49,278 nucleotides of DNA from an uncultured Prevotella sp. (GTDB taxonomy: Bacteria > Bacteroidota > Bacteroidia > Bacteroidales > Bacteroidaceae). Shown one piece after another: positions 1-8,428 of the stretch (position 1 is the stretch's first letter; each line of letters begins with the position of its first letter). The stretch covers positions 1-49,278 of the forward strand of contig ONPM01000019.1 of assembly GCA_900319715.1 (NCBI GenBank). Reading direction: 5' to 3'. Under the pieces are notes generated by a model, which worked only from the letters and a program-made list of their open reading frames with translations, was not told the DNA's origin and did not search any database. Position numbers and translations under genes: made by a program.

Positions 1-2
1 TG

Positions 3-98
3 GGGATGGGACTCTCCTCACACGACAAGGACTATAGCCCGGAACAGGTGAGGGCGATGGTGGAGAAGTTCGGCGCGCCGGGGGAGTATGAGGTTTGA
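3..98 (+). CDS. C-terminal end of an unidentified protein (partial)
   Basis: An open frame enters from the left edge and ends at a TGA at 96-98, giving 31 residues that end in the motif SPEQVRAMVEKFGAPGEYEV. The residues look like real protein (charged amphipathic helix, no low complexity), but I do not recognise the family. The stop codon lies inside a 7-bp tandem array that begins at 90, so the last residues (YEV) may derive from the repeat. Too short to assign a function; the frame could also be chance. Confidence 0.4.
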   Translation, partial: GMGLSSHDKDYSPEQVRAMVEKFGAPGEYEV

Positions 99-124
99 GG
101 TTTGAGATTTGAGATTTGAGGAGG
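90..124. repeat. 7-bp tandem array (GAGRTTT units)
   Basis: Two GAGGTTT units are followed by two GAGATTT units and a degenerate GAGGAGG, all at exact 7-bp spacing. The array overlaps the stop codon of the partial gene at the left edge. It belongs to a wider class of short-period arrays in this window. Confidence 0.85.
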
Positions 125-133
125 GATTTTTTT

Positions 134-168
134 CGAGGAGTGAGGAGTGAGGAGTGTGGAGTGAGATT
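134..168. repeat. 7-bp tandem array (TGAGGAG units)
   Basis: Five 7-bp units (CGAGGAG, TGAGGAG twice, TGTGGAG, TGAGATT). The same GGAGTGTGGAGTGAGA string occurs inside the helicase gene near 10578-10594, so the sequence is shared between an intergenic and a coding site. Confidence 0.85.
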
Positions 169-187
169 ACTCTGGTGGCGGAGGGAG

Positions 188-332
188 GTAACTTCTTCCC
201 CTCCTGAGTTAGGAGGGGTTAGGGGTGGTCTGAAGAACGGCCAATGCAACAATCCGCGGCAGTTATAGCGCCTCTTCAGACCACCCCGCCCTGACGGGCT
301 CCCCTCCTAACTCAGGAGGGGAAGAGGTTACT
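188..332. repeat. Dispersed palindromic element, complete copy
   Basis: Two long inverted arms (188-236 and 272-332) each carry the core CCCTCCTGAGTTAGGAGGG and the motif GGGGTGGTCTGAAGA, separated by about 35 bp of unrelated sequence. The arms end in GTAAC and GTTAC. Partial copies occur at 14067-14114 (inside a gene), 36582-36667 and 40076-40122. It resembles a REP/MITE-type element. It encodes no protein, and I see no clear target duplication. Confidence 0.85.
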
Positions 333-562
333 AAACGACGGCAGATAAGGGCGTAAGGGATGCCTGGAATGGGTGTAAAGGATAGGGAGTTACATAGGTA
401 AAGTCCTATCCTTTATAAGGTCAGGAGGCATCGGTAACGGAGTAAACAGGCAGGGTTTACGGAGTAAAGTGGCGGGGAGTAATGGCACACAGCGCTCGGC
501 GACGCAAGGAGACGCTTGCTACCAAAGGGACGCAAGAAATCACAAAAATCACAGATAATTTA
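333..562. other. Gene-free stretch with one hairpin
   Basis: No supported gene is visible here. The only clear structure is an inverted repeat, AAAGGATAGG at 377-386 pairing with CCTATCCTTT at 405-414, without a following T-run. The right end (about 537-555, AAATCACAAAAATCACAGAT) runs into the target site of the IS982 element. Confidence 0.5.
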
Positions 563-1600
563 ACGTGAGTTCGACGAATTCAGAAGAGTGCTAATTGGCT
601 GTCAATAACCCTCTCACATGCTATGCATGGCTTCTTGGGGAAGAAGCAATATGCAGCAAGTGCTCCCAAAAGATTTACCATAAAGTTATCAAACGACCTG
701 TGTCTTGAATGCTCTACCTGAGCGATATTTTTGAGTTCGTCATTAACGGTCTCTATAATGGCTCTCTTCCTTGTCAATAGTCTGTCCGACATGGTCATCA
801 GAGCGCCTTTCATGTTGCTCTTTAGTTTTGTGATCAGCTGAATACCGTCAACAAACAGACGTTGGAACAATTCTTTGCCTATATAGCCCTTGTCTCCGAC
901 AAGCTTCCCATACAGGAATTCCATAAACGCCTTATGCTCAAGCGGCTTGCGGTCATCAATGTCTCCAGGTGTAATCATGAAATTGAGCAACTCTCCTTTC
1001 TCGTTACAGATAAGATGGAGCTTGAATCCAAAGAACCATCCCATAGAGCATTTGCCCCTTTGAGCAATCCCCTTGAAGGTCTTGTGGATGTGGATGCGCT
1101 GGTTCTTGGAGACCCTCAGTGGCGTGCTGTCCACGAAGCTGATACCTGTACATTTGCCTAGCAACACCTTTTTAATGAACAGGGTAAGAGGAATGGCTAC
1201 ATTTTTCTCCAGTTCCACAAAACGGTTGTAGGAAACAAGTTCAGGAAACAAGTGACGCAGGTGCTTTGAGACATACTCCAGATAGAAATGCTTCAGGCAA
1301 CGATAACCGGAATTATGGAAGAGAATGATGATAACCATCACCTCTGCCTTGGATAACGTACCGTCACGATGATATTTCCTCTTATTGGGGGCTCTGAGAG
1401 TATATTTTTCCATCATTGCATCAAAAAATCGACAAAAATCATCTGCCATACAGAAAATCTCAGTAACTTTGTCCTCGGTAAACATTAGCGATACTTTTTA
1501 GTGTAACTTGTTGTGTAGCGACTACAAATTTACTAAAAATATCGCTAATTTCCTAATAATCAGACAGTTATTTACCAAAATGTTTTCATCGAACTCACGT
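563..1600. mobile_element. Complete IS982-family insertion sequence
   Basis: The element is 1,038 bp. Its terminal inverted repeats are ACGTGAGTTCGACGAA at 563-578 and the complement of ACGTGAGTTCGATGAA at 1585-1600 (15 of 16 bases match). A 7-bp direct duplication TAATTTA flanks it at 556-562 and 1601-1607. A single intact transposase gene fills it. Length, inverted ends and gene type fit IS982. Intact ends and an intact gene suggest a recent insertion. It landed within the remains of another transposase gene. Confidence 0.93.
580..1485 (-). CDS. IS982-family transposase
   Basis: A 301-residue DDE transposase that catalyses movement of the surrounding element. Visible family hallmarks are FCMADDFC near residue 11, the first catalytic aspartate in SFVDSTPLRV, GWFFGFKLHLICNEKGE in the middle, the second aspartate in KLVGDKGYIG, and the catalytic glutamate in KRAIIETVNDELKNIAQVEH. 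The C-terminus ends with the typical KKPC region. The length matches the family and no stop or frameshift is present, so it should be functional. The stop codon lies only 17 bp inside the left terminal repeat. Start chosen at the ATG at 1485. Confidence 0.95.
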   Translation of the reverse strand: MFTEDKVTEIFCMADDFCRFFDAMMEKYTLRAPNKRKYHRDGTLSKAEVMVIIILFHNSGYRCLKHFYLEYVSKHLRHLFPELVSYNRFVELEKNVAIPLTLFIKKVLLGKCTGISFVDSTPLRVSKNQRIHIHKTFKGIAQRGKCSMGWFFGFKLHLICNEKGELLNFMITPGDIDDRKPLEHKAFMEFLYGKLVGDKGYIGKELFQRLFVDGIQLITKLKSNMKGALMTMSDRLLTRKRAIIETVNDELKNIAQVEHSRHRSFDNFMVNLLGALAAYCFFPKKPCIACERVIDSQLALF

Positions 1601-1656
1601 TAATTTAACAGCTGACCCAGTATCGGCTGTCCGAGAAAATGTGTACTTTTGCCCAT
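1601..1656 (-). pseudogene. 5' stub of a DUF4372/IS4-type transposase
   Basis: On the minus strand an ATG at 1656 opens MGKSTHFLGQPILGQLLN, which matches what I know as the start of the IS4-type transposases with an N-terminal DUF4372 domain in Bacteroidetes. The IS982 element interrupts the frame after about 18 codons. Removing the insertion and one target copy, the frame continues only to ...NYL and a TGA, so the gene was already truncated before IS982 arrived. The family call rests on a short match. Confidence 0.6.
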
Positions 1657-1686
1657 GATTTGGTTATCGTTTGAGTGTGGAAGCTG

Positions 1687-1694
1687 CAAAGATA
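1687..1694 (-). promoter_or_regulatory. -7 promoter element of the transposase stub
   Basis: TATCTTTG on the minus strand, about 30 bp upstream of the ATG of the stub, fits the Bacteroidetes -7 consensus TAnnTTTG. Confidence 0.5.
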
Positions 1695-1701
1695 GCCAAA
1701 A

Positions 1702-1729
1702 GGGCTGATTCTCGTGCGAGAGTCGGCCC
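1702..1729. other. Near-perfect hairpin upstream of the transposase stub
   Basis: GGGCTGATTCTCG (1702-1714) pairs with CGAGAGTCGGCCC (1717-1729) with two wobble pairs, followed by AATTTTTA on the plus strand. It may be a terminator-like structure that shields the transposase from read-through, or part of the end of that element. Confidence 0.5.
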
Positions 1730-1737
1730 AATTTTTA

Positions 1738-2175
1738 TCATGCGAATACGTGCGCGAGAATATCAAGGTTTAGCGGACAATAATAATTTATTTTATTGAT
1801 AATCAGTCTATTGTAAAATTGAAGTATTTCAATTCTCAGCCTGCTGCGATATCTCACACTCTTGAGGCTCACGCCCCGCATGATGGCAGAAAGCGTCCTG
1901 TAGGGCATCTCTGCGGCCTTCAGGTCGGGTCTGAAACGGGGTAGCTCGAAGGTGCCTTTCTCCAGACGTTTCTGATAAAGAAGGAAACCGTCGCCGTCCC
2001 AGCACAATAGCTTCACCATCTGGCGGTGCTTGCCGAAGAAGATAAATACATCACCGTTCAGAAGCGGACGCTTCAGCTCATTGCTTACAAACTTGGAGAG
2101 TCAGTTGATGCCCATATTCATCCGCACATAGTGCTGGCAGACATAATAGTGGCGACTTTCCTCTAATCCGAACAT
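1738..2175 (-). pseudogene. IS66-family TnpB, broken by a nonsense codon
   Basis: Translation from the ATG at 2175 gives MFGLEESRHYYVCQHYVRMN and then MGIN, a TGA at 2101-2103, and in the same frame the rest of TnpB, including IFFGKHRQMVKLLCWDGDGF and GTFELPRF, the family signature. After VRYRSR the C-terminus changes to AT-rich unrelated sequence, so the 3' end also looks replaced. A usable ORF remains only from the internal ATG at 2019 (93 residues). In IS66 elements TnpB is an accessory protein needed for transposition. The start overlaps the end of the upstream tnpA by 13 bp, the usual coupled arrangement. Confidence 0.8.
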
Positions 2176-2576
2176 GGCGTGACCTCCCCTGAATAAAGTT
2201 TAAGAAAAGAGACAACGGCCTTGGCACTGCCACGACGGATGGAAATTGCAGTCCCGTCAGGAAGCGTCAGACTGATGCCGGTAAGTATGCCACCGGACTG
2301 GGTGTCAGTCTCCTGCTGATTATTGGGAAGCACGGGAAGGAAACTGGGCACTTCCGGATTTTCTGTTGCAACGGCTTCCATCCTCAGGCTGAGAAGGCGA
2401 TCCTTGGCAGCATGGACACTGTATCCGTTGCGGTACAACCATTTCTCGAAACCACGATGATAGACATGCTTGTAACGAAGATAGGCGGCAAGGCGAAGAG
2501 TTTGATGCCGTCCCAACTCAGAAAGAAATTGATGCCAAGTCTTTTCATAACGGGCATCAGCTGTCAGTAATTCCAT
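2163..2576 (-). CDS. IS66-family TnpA accessory protein
   Basis: A 137-residue protein starting at the ATG at 2576; a TTG five codons upstream is less likely. The C-terminal segment GISLTLPDGTAISIRRGSAK followed by AVVSFLKLYS is the usual signature of the small first protein of IS66 elements. The N-terminal part has the helical YEKTWHQFLSELGRHQ region seen in Bacteroidetes members. It is intact, but its partner genes are broken or missing. Expected to act in transposition together with TnpB and TnpC. Confidence 0.8.
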   Translation of the reverse strand: MELLTADARYEKTWHQFLSELGRHQTLRLAAYLRYKHVYHRGFEKWLYRNGYSVHAAKDRLLSLRMEAVATENPEVPSFLPVLPNNQQETDTQSGGILTGISLTLPDGTAISIRRGSAKAVVSFLKLYSGEVTPCSD

Positions 2577-2659
2577 ATTTGCTAAAATCAATTAAAGTGA
2601 ATGTGCAAAGATACTGACTTTTGAAATAGCACACAAGGCGTCAGAGTGGATACGCTTAC

Positions 2660-2945
2660 GTTTGCAGATAGTAAAGTCAGACTTTAGTTAGGGTAAAGCT
2701 CAAAATTCTCACGAGAATTTCGGAAAGAACCCTACCCTTTCTTAAGTTTTACATTATCATAACGGGGAGTTTAGTCTGACTAAAGCCCACTTCCAGTACG
2801 GTGCCTACGAAGGCGTCAGAGGCTAGTACGCGAAAAAGAGATAATGGAATAAAAGAGTGCCGCATCATCACGATGCGACACTCTTGAAATACCAAAACAA
2901 TGTATATCTAAAGTATTACCTTTAGTCGGTTACACTATTTCTAAA
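2660..2945. other. Intergenic region with two 15-bp palindromes
   Basis: No gene is visible. Two perfect 7+1+7 palindromes lie here: TAAAGTCAGACTTTA at 2672-2686 and TTTAGTCTGACTAAA at 2770-2784, 98 bp apart, both with a GTC-N-GAC centre. A degenerate copy of the IS66 end is also present: AAGGCGTCAGAGTGGATACG from 2636 is echoed by AAGGCGTCAGAGGCTAGTAC from 2811. The susCD terminator lies at 2853-2885. Confidence 0.6.
2845..2885 (-). terminator. Rho-independent terminator of the susCD operon
   Basis: On the minus strand AAGAGTGTCGCATC pairs with GATGCGGCACTCTT (2853-2885, one bulge), followed by TTATTCC. It sits 60 bp past the stop of the SusD gene. Confidence 0.75.
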
Positions 2946-4850
2946 TCAATCCCAACCGTCCTGCTTGAGGTTCGGGTTCATATCCATAATATTCTGCGGA
3001 TATGGGAAGAGGCGATGTTTCTCTGTCCAACCGACAGTAAAGCCTTTGGCCTCTGCTTCATGGGTATGGAGCAAGTAGAAACGATCCTCAGGATCTGAGC
3101 CGTCACTGCTATGCTGCCAAACAGGCTTGTCACCATCGACCTGATATTCTATAGGTTCATTGGGGTTCTTACGGAACACCTTGTCCATCAGGTGAGGAAT
3201 ATGCTTACCCTGTACCTTGAGGCGTGCAATACACTCCTGATCATAGCTGTCATTGTCAAGCTTGCTCCAGCGCATCACATCCTGATAGCGGCAGCCCTCG
3301 AACCAGAGCTCGAATGACTTCTCCTTCTTCAGAGTAATCAGATTTACGTCTGAACTGATGGTCTTAGAGCCGGCACGCTCCTGAATCATGTTGATATAGG
3401 TCTTGGCAGTTCCGGCATCACCTGTACGGAGACAGCACTCTGCATAGTTAAGGAGCACCTCTGCATAACGCATCACAATCACGTTGTTAAGACGCCAGTT
3501 ATCACCATATTTATTACCATTCTCCTGGAAGTCATCAATACGAATCACATGCTTCAAAGGAATCCAGAATGACTGGCCATAGTGACCAGTAACCTGCGAG
3601 ATACCTATCTTATCCCATGCTACAAGTCCTGCACGTGTGGTAGGAATCTTTTTACCCAGACCAGCATAATAGTTATCGATACGCTCATCACCTGTCGTAC
3701 CATAAATCAAATCTTCAATATTAACCATCGTAGCCTTCAGACGCTTAGAGTCACGGCCATCATTGGCAACGAATGCATCAGCATACCACTCGGGAAGGCC
3801 GATAGAACCCCAACCTTCTGTACCACCGGTATATCCGGGCAATGGGGGCTTCTTGAAGTAACCAGTACGGATCTGGAAGCACTGAGACTCCATCCATGTG
3901 CCGTGCTGGCCCCAACCGTTACCACTACCAGATGACCACTGGTCAGAAGCAGGATTGTATCTCACGTTCACCTCGAATACCTTCTCAGGACAACCGTCAC
4001 CGGGGATATGGAACAAATCTGCCCACTCATCACCAGAAACGAGGGCATACTTACCAGAGTCAATGACTCTCTTCAGGCAATCCTTTGCCTTGGCGAAATC
4101 ACCGGCGAACATATAAGCCTTACCAGCCATAGCCAGAGCAAAGCCCTTGGTCACGCGATAAGTACCTTCCTTGTCGGCAGTTGACTCACGCTCTTTGAGG
4201 TCGTCAACGGCCTTCAGACACTCATCACCAACCCATGAAAAATATTCTTGCTGTGACTTCGGAGCGCCCTCAGGTGCAGCGGGGTCATCACTTCTCACGG
4301 GAGTCTCATCTCCCAGGAGTTTAACTACGAAAGGAGGTGTTCCCCAGTAGCAGGCAAGCAAGAAGTAATTGTAAGCACGGAGCACGCGAGCCTCAGCAAC
4401 AGCCTGCTTCATGAACGGAGTAGCATCTGCTTTTTCACCGAATTTCTCGATAATGACGTTATCAGGATAGATGGAGAGATAGCAACCACTATACATATAC
4501 TTAATAGCCGTAGGTGTGTGGAGATAACGGAACTCGTCAATAGATCCGCCAAACTCGTGGTCACCATAGGAGGCGCCACCATAGTTCACATCATCACCCG
4601 GGTGGTTGGCCATCACCTTGGCAGGCGTAAAGATACCAGGAGCATCACTGTCAACCGTTGTACGGCCAAGCGTATTAATCTGAAGGCCCTCATAGGCAGC
4701 AGCCAAGGCTTTCTCTGCGTCGGCATCCGACTGATAGAAGGTCTCAGTGGTCAGACTGGCCTTCTGAGCGATGTCTAGCTTATCCTCACATGAGGTTAAT
4801 GCAGCGCCACCAGCAACAAGCGCAAGCATTGAAAATATAATCTTTTTCAT
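2946..4850 (-). CDS. SusD/RagB-family nutrient-binding outer-membrane lipoprotein
   Basis: A 634-residue surface lipoprotein that caps a SusC-type channel and binds its ligand, typically an oligosaccharide. The lipoprotein signal is MKKIIFSMLALVAGGAALTSC with the lipobox ending at Cys21. The N-terminal TETFYQSDADAEKALAAAY region and the helical repeats (KGFALAMAGKAYMFAGDFAK; MRYAEVLLNYAECCLRTG) are typical of SusD, as is the late ELWFEGCRYQDVMRW motif. The C-terminus LFPYPQNIMDMNPNLKQDGW is the usual SusD ending. The gene follows susC after 20 bp of AT-rich spacer and precedes a terminator, so the pair forms the whole operon. The ligand cannot be read from the sequence because no glycan-degrading enzyme or regulator adjoins it. 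Confidence 0.95.
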   Translation of the reverse strand: MKKIIFSMLALVAGGAALTSCEDKLDIAQKASLTTETFYQSDADAEKALAAAYEGLQINTLGRTTVDSDAPGIFTPAKVMANHPGDDVNYGGASYGDHEFGGSIDEFRYLHTPTAIKYMYSGCYLSIYPDNVIIEKFGEKADATPFMKQAVAEARVLRAYNYFLLACYWGTPPFVVKLLGDETPVRSDDPAAPEGAPKSQQEYFSWVGDECLKAVDDLKERESTADKEGTYRVTKGFALAMAGKAYMFAGDFAKAKDCLKRVIDSGKYALVSGDEWADLFHIPGDGCPEKVFEVNVRYNPASDQWSSGSGNGWGQHGTWMESQCFQIRTGYFKKPPLPGYTGGTEGWGSIGLPEWYADAFVANDGRDSKRLKATMVNIEDLIYGTTGDERIDNYYAGLGKKIPTTRAGLVAWDKIGISQVTGHYGQSFWIPLKHVIRIDDFQENGNKYGDNWRLNNVIVMRYAEVLLNYAECCLRTGDAGTAKTYINMIQERAGSKTISSDVNLITLKKEKSFELWFEGCRYQDVMRWSKLDNDSYDQECIARLKVQGKHIPHLMDKVFRKNPNEPIEYQVDGDKPVWQHSSDGSDPEDRFYLLHTHEAEAKGFTVGWTEKHRLFPYPQNIMDMNPNLKQDGWD

Positions 4851-4870
4851 ATTTTTCTTTTTTTTCTTTA

Positions 4871-7800
4871 TTAGAATGAAACGTTTACACCAAAGACAAC
4901 CTTCTTAGAGGTCGGATAACTACCGTTATCCCAACCACGAGAAGCGCCATTATCGACAGAAGCTGTTTCAGGATCAGCACCAGGATAGCTGGTGATGGTG
5001 AAGTAATCGTCGAGAGAAACTGAGAAACGTAGGTTGCTGACCAAGAACTTCTTTGTGATGTTCTGAGGAACCGTGTAACCCAGCTGAATCTGCTTGAACT
5101 TGAAGTAAGAGCCATTGAATACGTTAGCAGACGAGCTGTAGAACGTCCAGTCCGAAGACACGGCCTTCATATCAGGATACTTACCCTGAATCGTGTATTC
5201 TCCATCCTCATTCTGTCTCCAGGAATCCTTCCACCAGACATCAAGGCCATTACCACGGGGACGGTCGGCAGATGTAATGACAGTGTAGATCTTGTTGCCA
5301 GAAGCGCCTGTACCGAATACGGTGAAATCGAAGCCCTTATACTCAAGGTTCAGGGTAATACCGTATGTGAACTTGGGGATACCACAACCCAGATCCTTCA
5401 TGTCATTTGTTTCATCCGGAGCCAATGTGAGTTTACCGTCCTTGTCATAATACAGGGCTTGACCCTTCTTAGTTGCGTCGTATTCGTCACCACTGAAAAG
5501 GTTCTCGTTGTACACACCTGCATACTCGAAGCCACGGAAGTACCAGATGGTATAGCCAGTCTCGAAGGTAGACTTCAGTTTGTTGTTGAAACCGCTGACA
5601 CCACCCTGCGTATAGCGCGGAAGCATGGAGTTCACAGCCTTAACCTCATTCTTCAAGGGCGAGAAGTTAGCATTGATGCTGTACTTTAAGTCACCAACGT
5701 GGTCACGCCAGCCGGCCTCGATATCGAAACCTGTGTTCAAGATCTCACCAGAGTTAACAGTCTGAGTAGATACACCAAGCTCAGGATAAGGATGGATATC
5801 AATCAGAAGGTCCTTGGTCATCTTGCGGTACCAGTCGATGGTCAATGACAGGCGGTTGTCGAGGAAGCGGGCATCGAGGCCGGCATCCCACTGCTCAGAG
5901 GTCTCCCAGGTCAGGTTCGGGTTAGAAATGCCATTAGGCTTACCACCTTCAGAAGCTACATCGTTGGCAGAGAACTGGTCGGTGAAATAGTAGTAACCAC
6001 CAAGACCGATGGTAGCATTATACTTGTAACCGTTCAGGACGTTCACGTTACCGTTACGACCCCAAGATCCGCGGAGCTTCAAGAATGAAACAGCGCTTGT
6101 GGATACGGCGTTCTTAAAGAACTTCTCATTGCTGATGGTCCAACCTGCAGATACAGAGGGGAAGTAACCCCAGCGGTTCTCCTTTGACAGCTTCGAAGAG
6201 TCGAAGGCGTCAGCACGGAAGTTGGCCTGCAAGTAGTAGCGATCGTCGAATGAGTAGGACAGACGTCCGAAGTAAGCCATCTCTGTAGCGTCATTTGGCG
6301 TATTACCTACGGTCAGATGTGCCTTACCATTGTCATTCAAACTACTGATATAGCGGAAGTTAGGAGCGTGGTCACCACGGAGAATCATCTCGGTATCCGA
6401 AGAAGATACGCTAGTATTGTCATTATGGTTCTTGGTGAACGACATACCTACCATGGCGCCAACATTGTGCTTGCCGAACGACTTGTTGAAGTTGGCGAAG
6501 TTCTCCCACTGATAGTAGAGGCTGGCATTGGTATTGGCTGAGATAGAATAGTTATCACTCTTGGCCATTGAAGACAGGTAGAAAGGCTCACCATAACTGT
6601 GGCCATTGCCCTGGGCAATACGATAGCCGAGACGAGAGGTAATGGTCAGGAAGCTGAACGGCATCAGGTTAGCTGCCAGAGTTCCACGTACATTGACACC
6701 CTCACTGTAAGAATCCGTCAGGTCGCGACGTGCCAAGGGGTTACCGGTTGCCTCCACATTATATTTAGAAGTACCGTACCAGACAGGGTTCTCCTCTGTG
6801 TATGCATCAGGCAGGGGTACATGGCCGGGGTTAGCGCCATTGGCCCATTTTTCTGCCACACCGTCTCCGAAATCATCCTCACTATAAATGTAGGCAGGAG
6901 TCACCGGGTCGACTGACACCACAGCGTTCAAGAATGAACCATAACCAGCGCCCAAAGACTTCATCTTATATTTCTCAATAGAGGTATTGCTCTGCACACT
7001 CAACCAGTCGAAGAACTTGTACTCAGCATTGACCTGACCGGTGAAACGCTTGTAGGTGTCCTTACCACCCTTGACGATACCGTCGTTGTCAACAAGACCA
7101 AGACCTACGAGGAAGCGACCCTTGTCGTTACCACCCTCAACTGTGATGTTGTGCTGAAGGCTCCAGCTGTTCTCGAACACCTCGTCATACCAGTTGGTGT
7201 CGAATCTTTCAGTTCCAGGAACGCCGTTTCCATTGTCATCTACCTGAGCATAATAGCCTTTTTGAACGAATTCAGCTTCAGGAATTTGACCTATGTACTT
7301 CTGATACTCAACCCAATCCTTACCATTGAAGAGCTCTGCCTTCTTGCCAAGGCTCTGGCTTGCAGCCTTAAGGCTATAGGTTACGTGAGCAGTACCCTTC
7401 TTACCGTTTTTGGTGGTGATGAGCACGACACCATTACCAGCCTGAGCACCATAGATAGCAGCAGAAGCACCATCCTTCAGTACCTCCATAGACTCAATCA
7501 GTGAAGGATCCAGATACTGGATACCGTCAACCTTCAGACCATCAACGATAATCAGCGGGCCGAGGCTACCAGAGTTCGAAGAATAACCACGAACACGAAT
7601 GCTGGCTCCAGCAGTTGGATCACCAGAGGTGCTGATAATCTGCACACCAGATACCTTACCCTGCATAGCCTTGGCAGCATCGGTTGTCGACAGGTTCTTG
7701 ATATCGTCACCCTTCAAGGATGCGACAGCACCAGACAGATCGCTCTTCTTCTGGACACCATATCCGATCACGACCACGTCGTTCAGGGTCTGTGCGTCCT

Positions 7801-8098
7801 CATTCAGCACGACGGTGATGTTGTTACGACCATTCACCTTCACAGTGGCGGAGGTGTAGCCAATGTACGAGATAACCAGTGTGGCATTAGAACCTGCCTG
7901 AACACTGAAGTTACCATTAAAGTCGGTGATTGCGCCAGTCTTGGTACCCTGTACTTGCACACTGGCACCGATGATCGGTTCACCTGCTTCATCATTTACT
8001 GTTCCAGTAACGGTGCCCTGAGCCAACGCTCCCAGTGGGAACAAACAGAGCAGGAACAGAAACACTAACGGCTTTTGTAGTGATTTAAAATTCCACAT
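4871..8098 (-). CDS. SusC/RagA-family TonB-linked outer-membrane transporter
   Basis: A 1,075-residue outer-membrane beta-barrel that imports ligand with energy from TonB. After a signal peptide ending near ALAQ come a carboxypeptidase-regulatory-like domain (TGTVNDEAGEPIIGASVQVQ, about residues 30-105), a TonB-box-like DVVVIGYG near residue 110, the plug domain (LSGAVASLKGDDIKNLSTTD onward) and a long barrel ending in VVFGVNVSF with the C-terminal aromatic residue needed for barrel assembly. Length and order are standard for the family. It is the first gene of a two-gene operon with SusD. The leader is about 110 nt, and I see no ECF sigma/anti-sigma or hybrid two-component regulator alongside, unlike many polysaccharide utilisation loci. 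Confidence 0.96.
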   Translation of the reverse strand: MWNFKSLQKPLVFLFLLCLFPLGALAQGTVTGTVNDEAGEPIIGASVQVQGTKTGAITDFNGNFSVQAGSNATLVISYIGYTSATVKVNGRNNITVVLNEDAQTLNDVVVIGYGVQKKSDLSGAVASLKGDDIKNLSTTDAAKAMQGKVSGVQIISTSGDPTAGASIRVRGYSSNSGSLGPLIIVDGLKVDGIQYLDPSLIESMEVLKDGASAAIYGAQAGNGVVLITTKNGKKGTAHVTYSLKAASQSLGKKAELFNGKDWVEYQKYIGQIPEAEFVQKGYYAQVDDNGNGVPGTERFDTNWYDEVFENSWSLQHNITVEGGNDKGRFLVGLGLVDNDGIVKGGKDTYKRFTGQVNAEYKFFDWLSVQSNTSIEKYKMKSLGAGYGSFLNAVVSVDPVTPAYIYSEDDFGDGVAEKWANGANPGHVPLPDAYTEENPVWYGTSKYNVEATGNPLARRDLTDSYSEGVNVRGTLAANLMPFSFLTITSRLGYRIAQGNGHSYGEPFYLSSMAKSDNYSISANTNASLYYQWENFANFNKSFGKHNVGAMVGMSFTKNHNDNTSVSSSDTEMILRGDHAPNFRYISSLNDNGKAHLTVGNTPNDATEMAYFGRLSYSFDDRYYLQANFRADAFDSSKLSKENRWGYFPSVSAGWTISNEKFFKNAVSTSAVSFLKLRGSWGRNGNVNVLNGYKYNATIGLGGYYYFTDQFSANDVASEGGKPNGISNPNLTWETSEQWDAGLDARFLDNRLSLTIDWYRKMTKDLLIDIHPYPELGVSTQTVNSGEILNTGFDIEAGWRDHVGDLKYSINANFSPLKNEVKAVNSMLPRYTQGGVSGFNNKLKSTFETGYTIWYFRGFEYAGVYNENLFSGDEYDATKKGQALYYDKDGKLTLAPDETNDMKDLGCGIPKFTYGITLNLEYKGFDFTVFGTGASGNKIYTVITSADRPRGNGLDVWWKDSWRQNEDGEYTIQGKYPDMKAVSSDWTFYSSSANVFNGSYFKFKQIQLGYTVPQNITKKFLVSNLRFSVSLDDYFTITSYPGADPETASVDNGASRGWDNGSYPTSKKVVFGVNVSF

Positions 8099-8217
8099 AA
8101 TTAAATTAATTAGTAAGATAATTGTTATATAAAAATGATTAGCTGATTACACTTTACATTCTATCTTCATAGCGCCAGAACTACTGTTCACACAGCCATT
8201 CGTCCGCATCTTGGATG

Positions 8218-8225
8218 CAAAGTTA
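8218..8225 (-). promoter_or_regulatory. -7 promoter element for susCD
   Basis: TAACTTTG on the minus strand matches TAnnTTTG. Transcription would start near 8210, leaving a leader of about 110 nt before the susC ATG. Confidence 0.65.
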
Positions 8226-8373
8226 TTATAAATTTAACTGAATCACTTTATATTTTGTAACCTATAATTTTCCAAAACGTATCAAATACTAAAAATGTTA
8301 CTTTTCATAAAATATCAGATACTTTTAGCAAACTAATTGTTTAAACCTTCATAGGATTTATAATAAAAATTAA

Positions 8374-8398
8374 AAGCCCATGCACAACGCATGGGCTT
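8374..8398 (-). terminator. Rho-independent terminator after the mgtC-like gene
   Basis: AAGCCCATGC and GCATGGGCTT form a perfect 10-bp stem with a 5-nt loop. On the minus strand it is followed by TTAATTTTTATT. It lies 30 bp past the stop of the mgtC-like gene and insulates it from susC. Confidence 0.85.
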
Positions 8399-8428
8399 AT
8401 TATATAAACTGCTAATTGAGCCTGTCAC

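Larger units (their letters stand above)
1738..2659. mobile_element. Remnant of an IS66-family element
   Basis: Contains tnpA and a broken tnpB; the large DDE transposase tnpC, expected downstream (to the left on this strand), is absent. The right end appears intact: reading the minus strand from 2659 gives GTAAGCGTATCCAC, and IS66 elements typically begin GTAAGCG. The left end is lost, probably through insertion of the DUF4372-type element and then IS982. The remnant cannot move on its own. Confidence 0.75.
8099..8428. other. Intergenic region upstream of susC
   Basis: The stretch contains the susC promoter and leader on the minus strand and the terminator of the upstream mgtC-like gene. 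The rest (about 8226-8370) is AT-rich and shows no gene or repeat that I can support. Confidence 0.6.

Noticed and set aside
862-1161. 99-residue frame on the plus strand in IS982
   Set aside because: Antisense to the intact transposase and without any family features.
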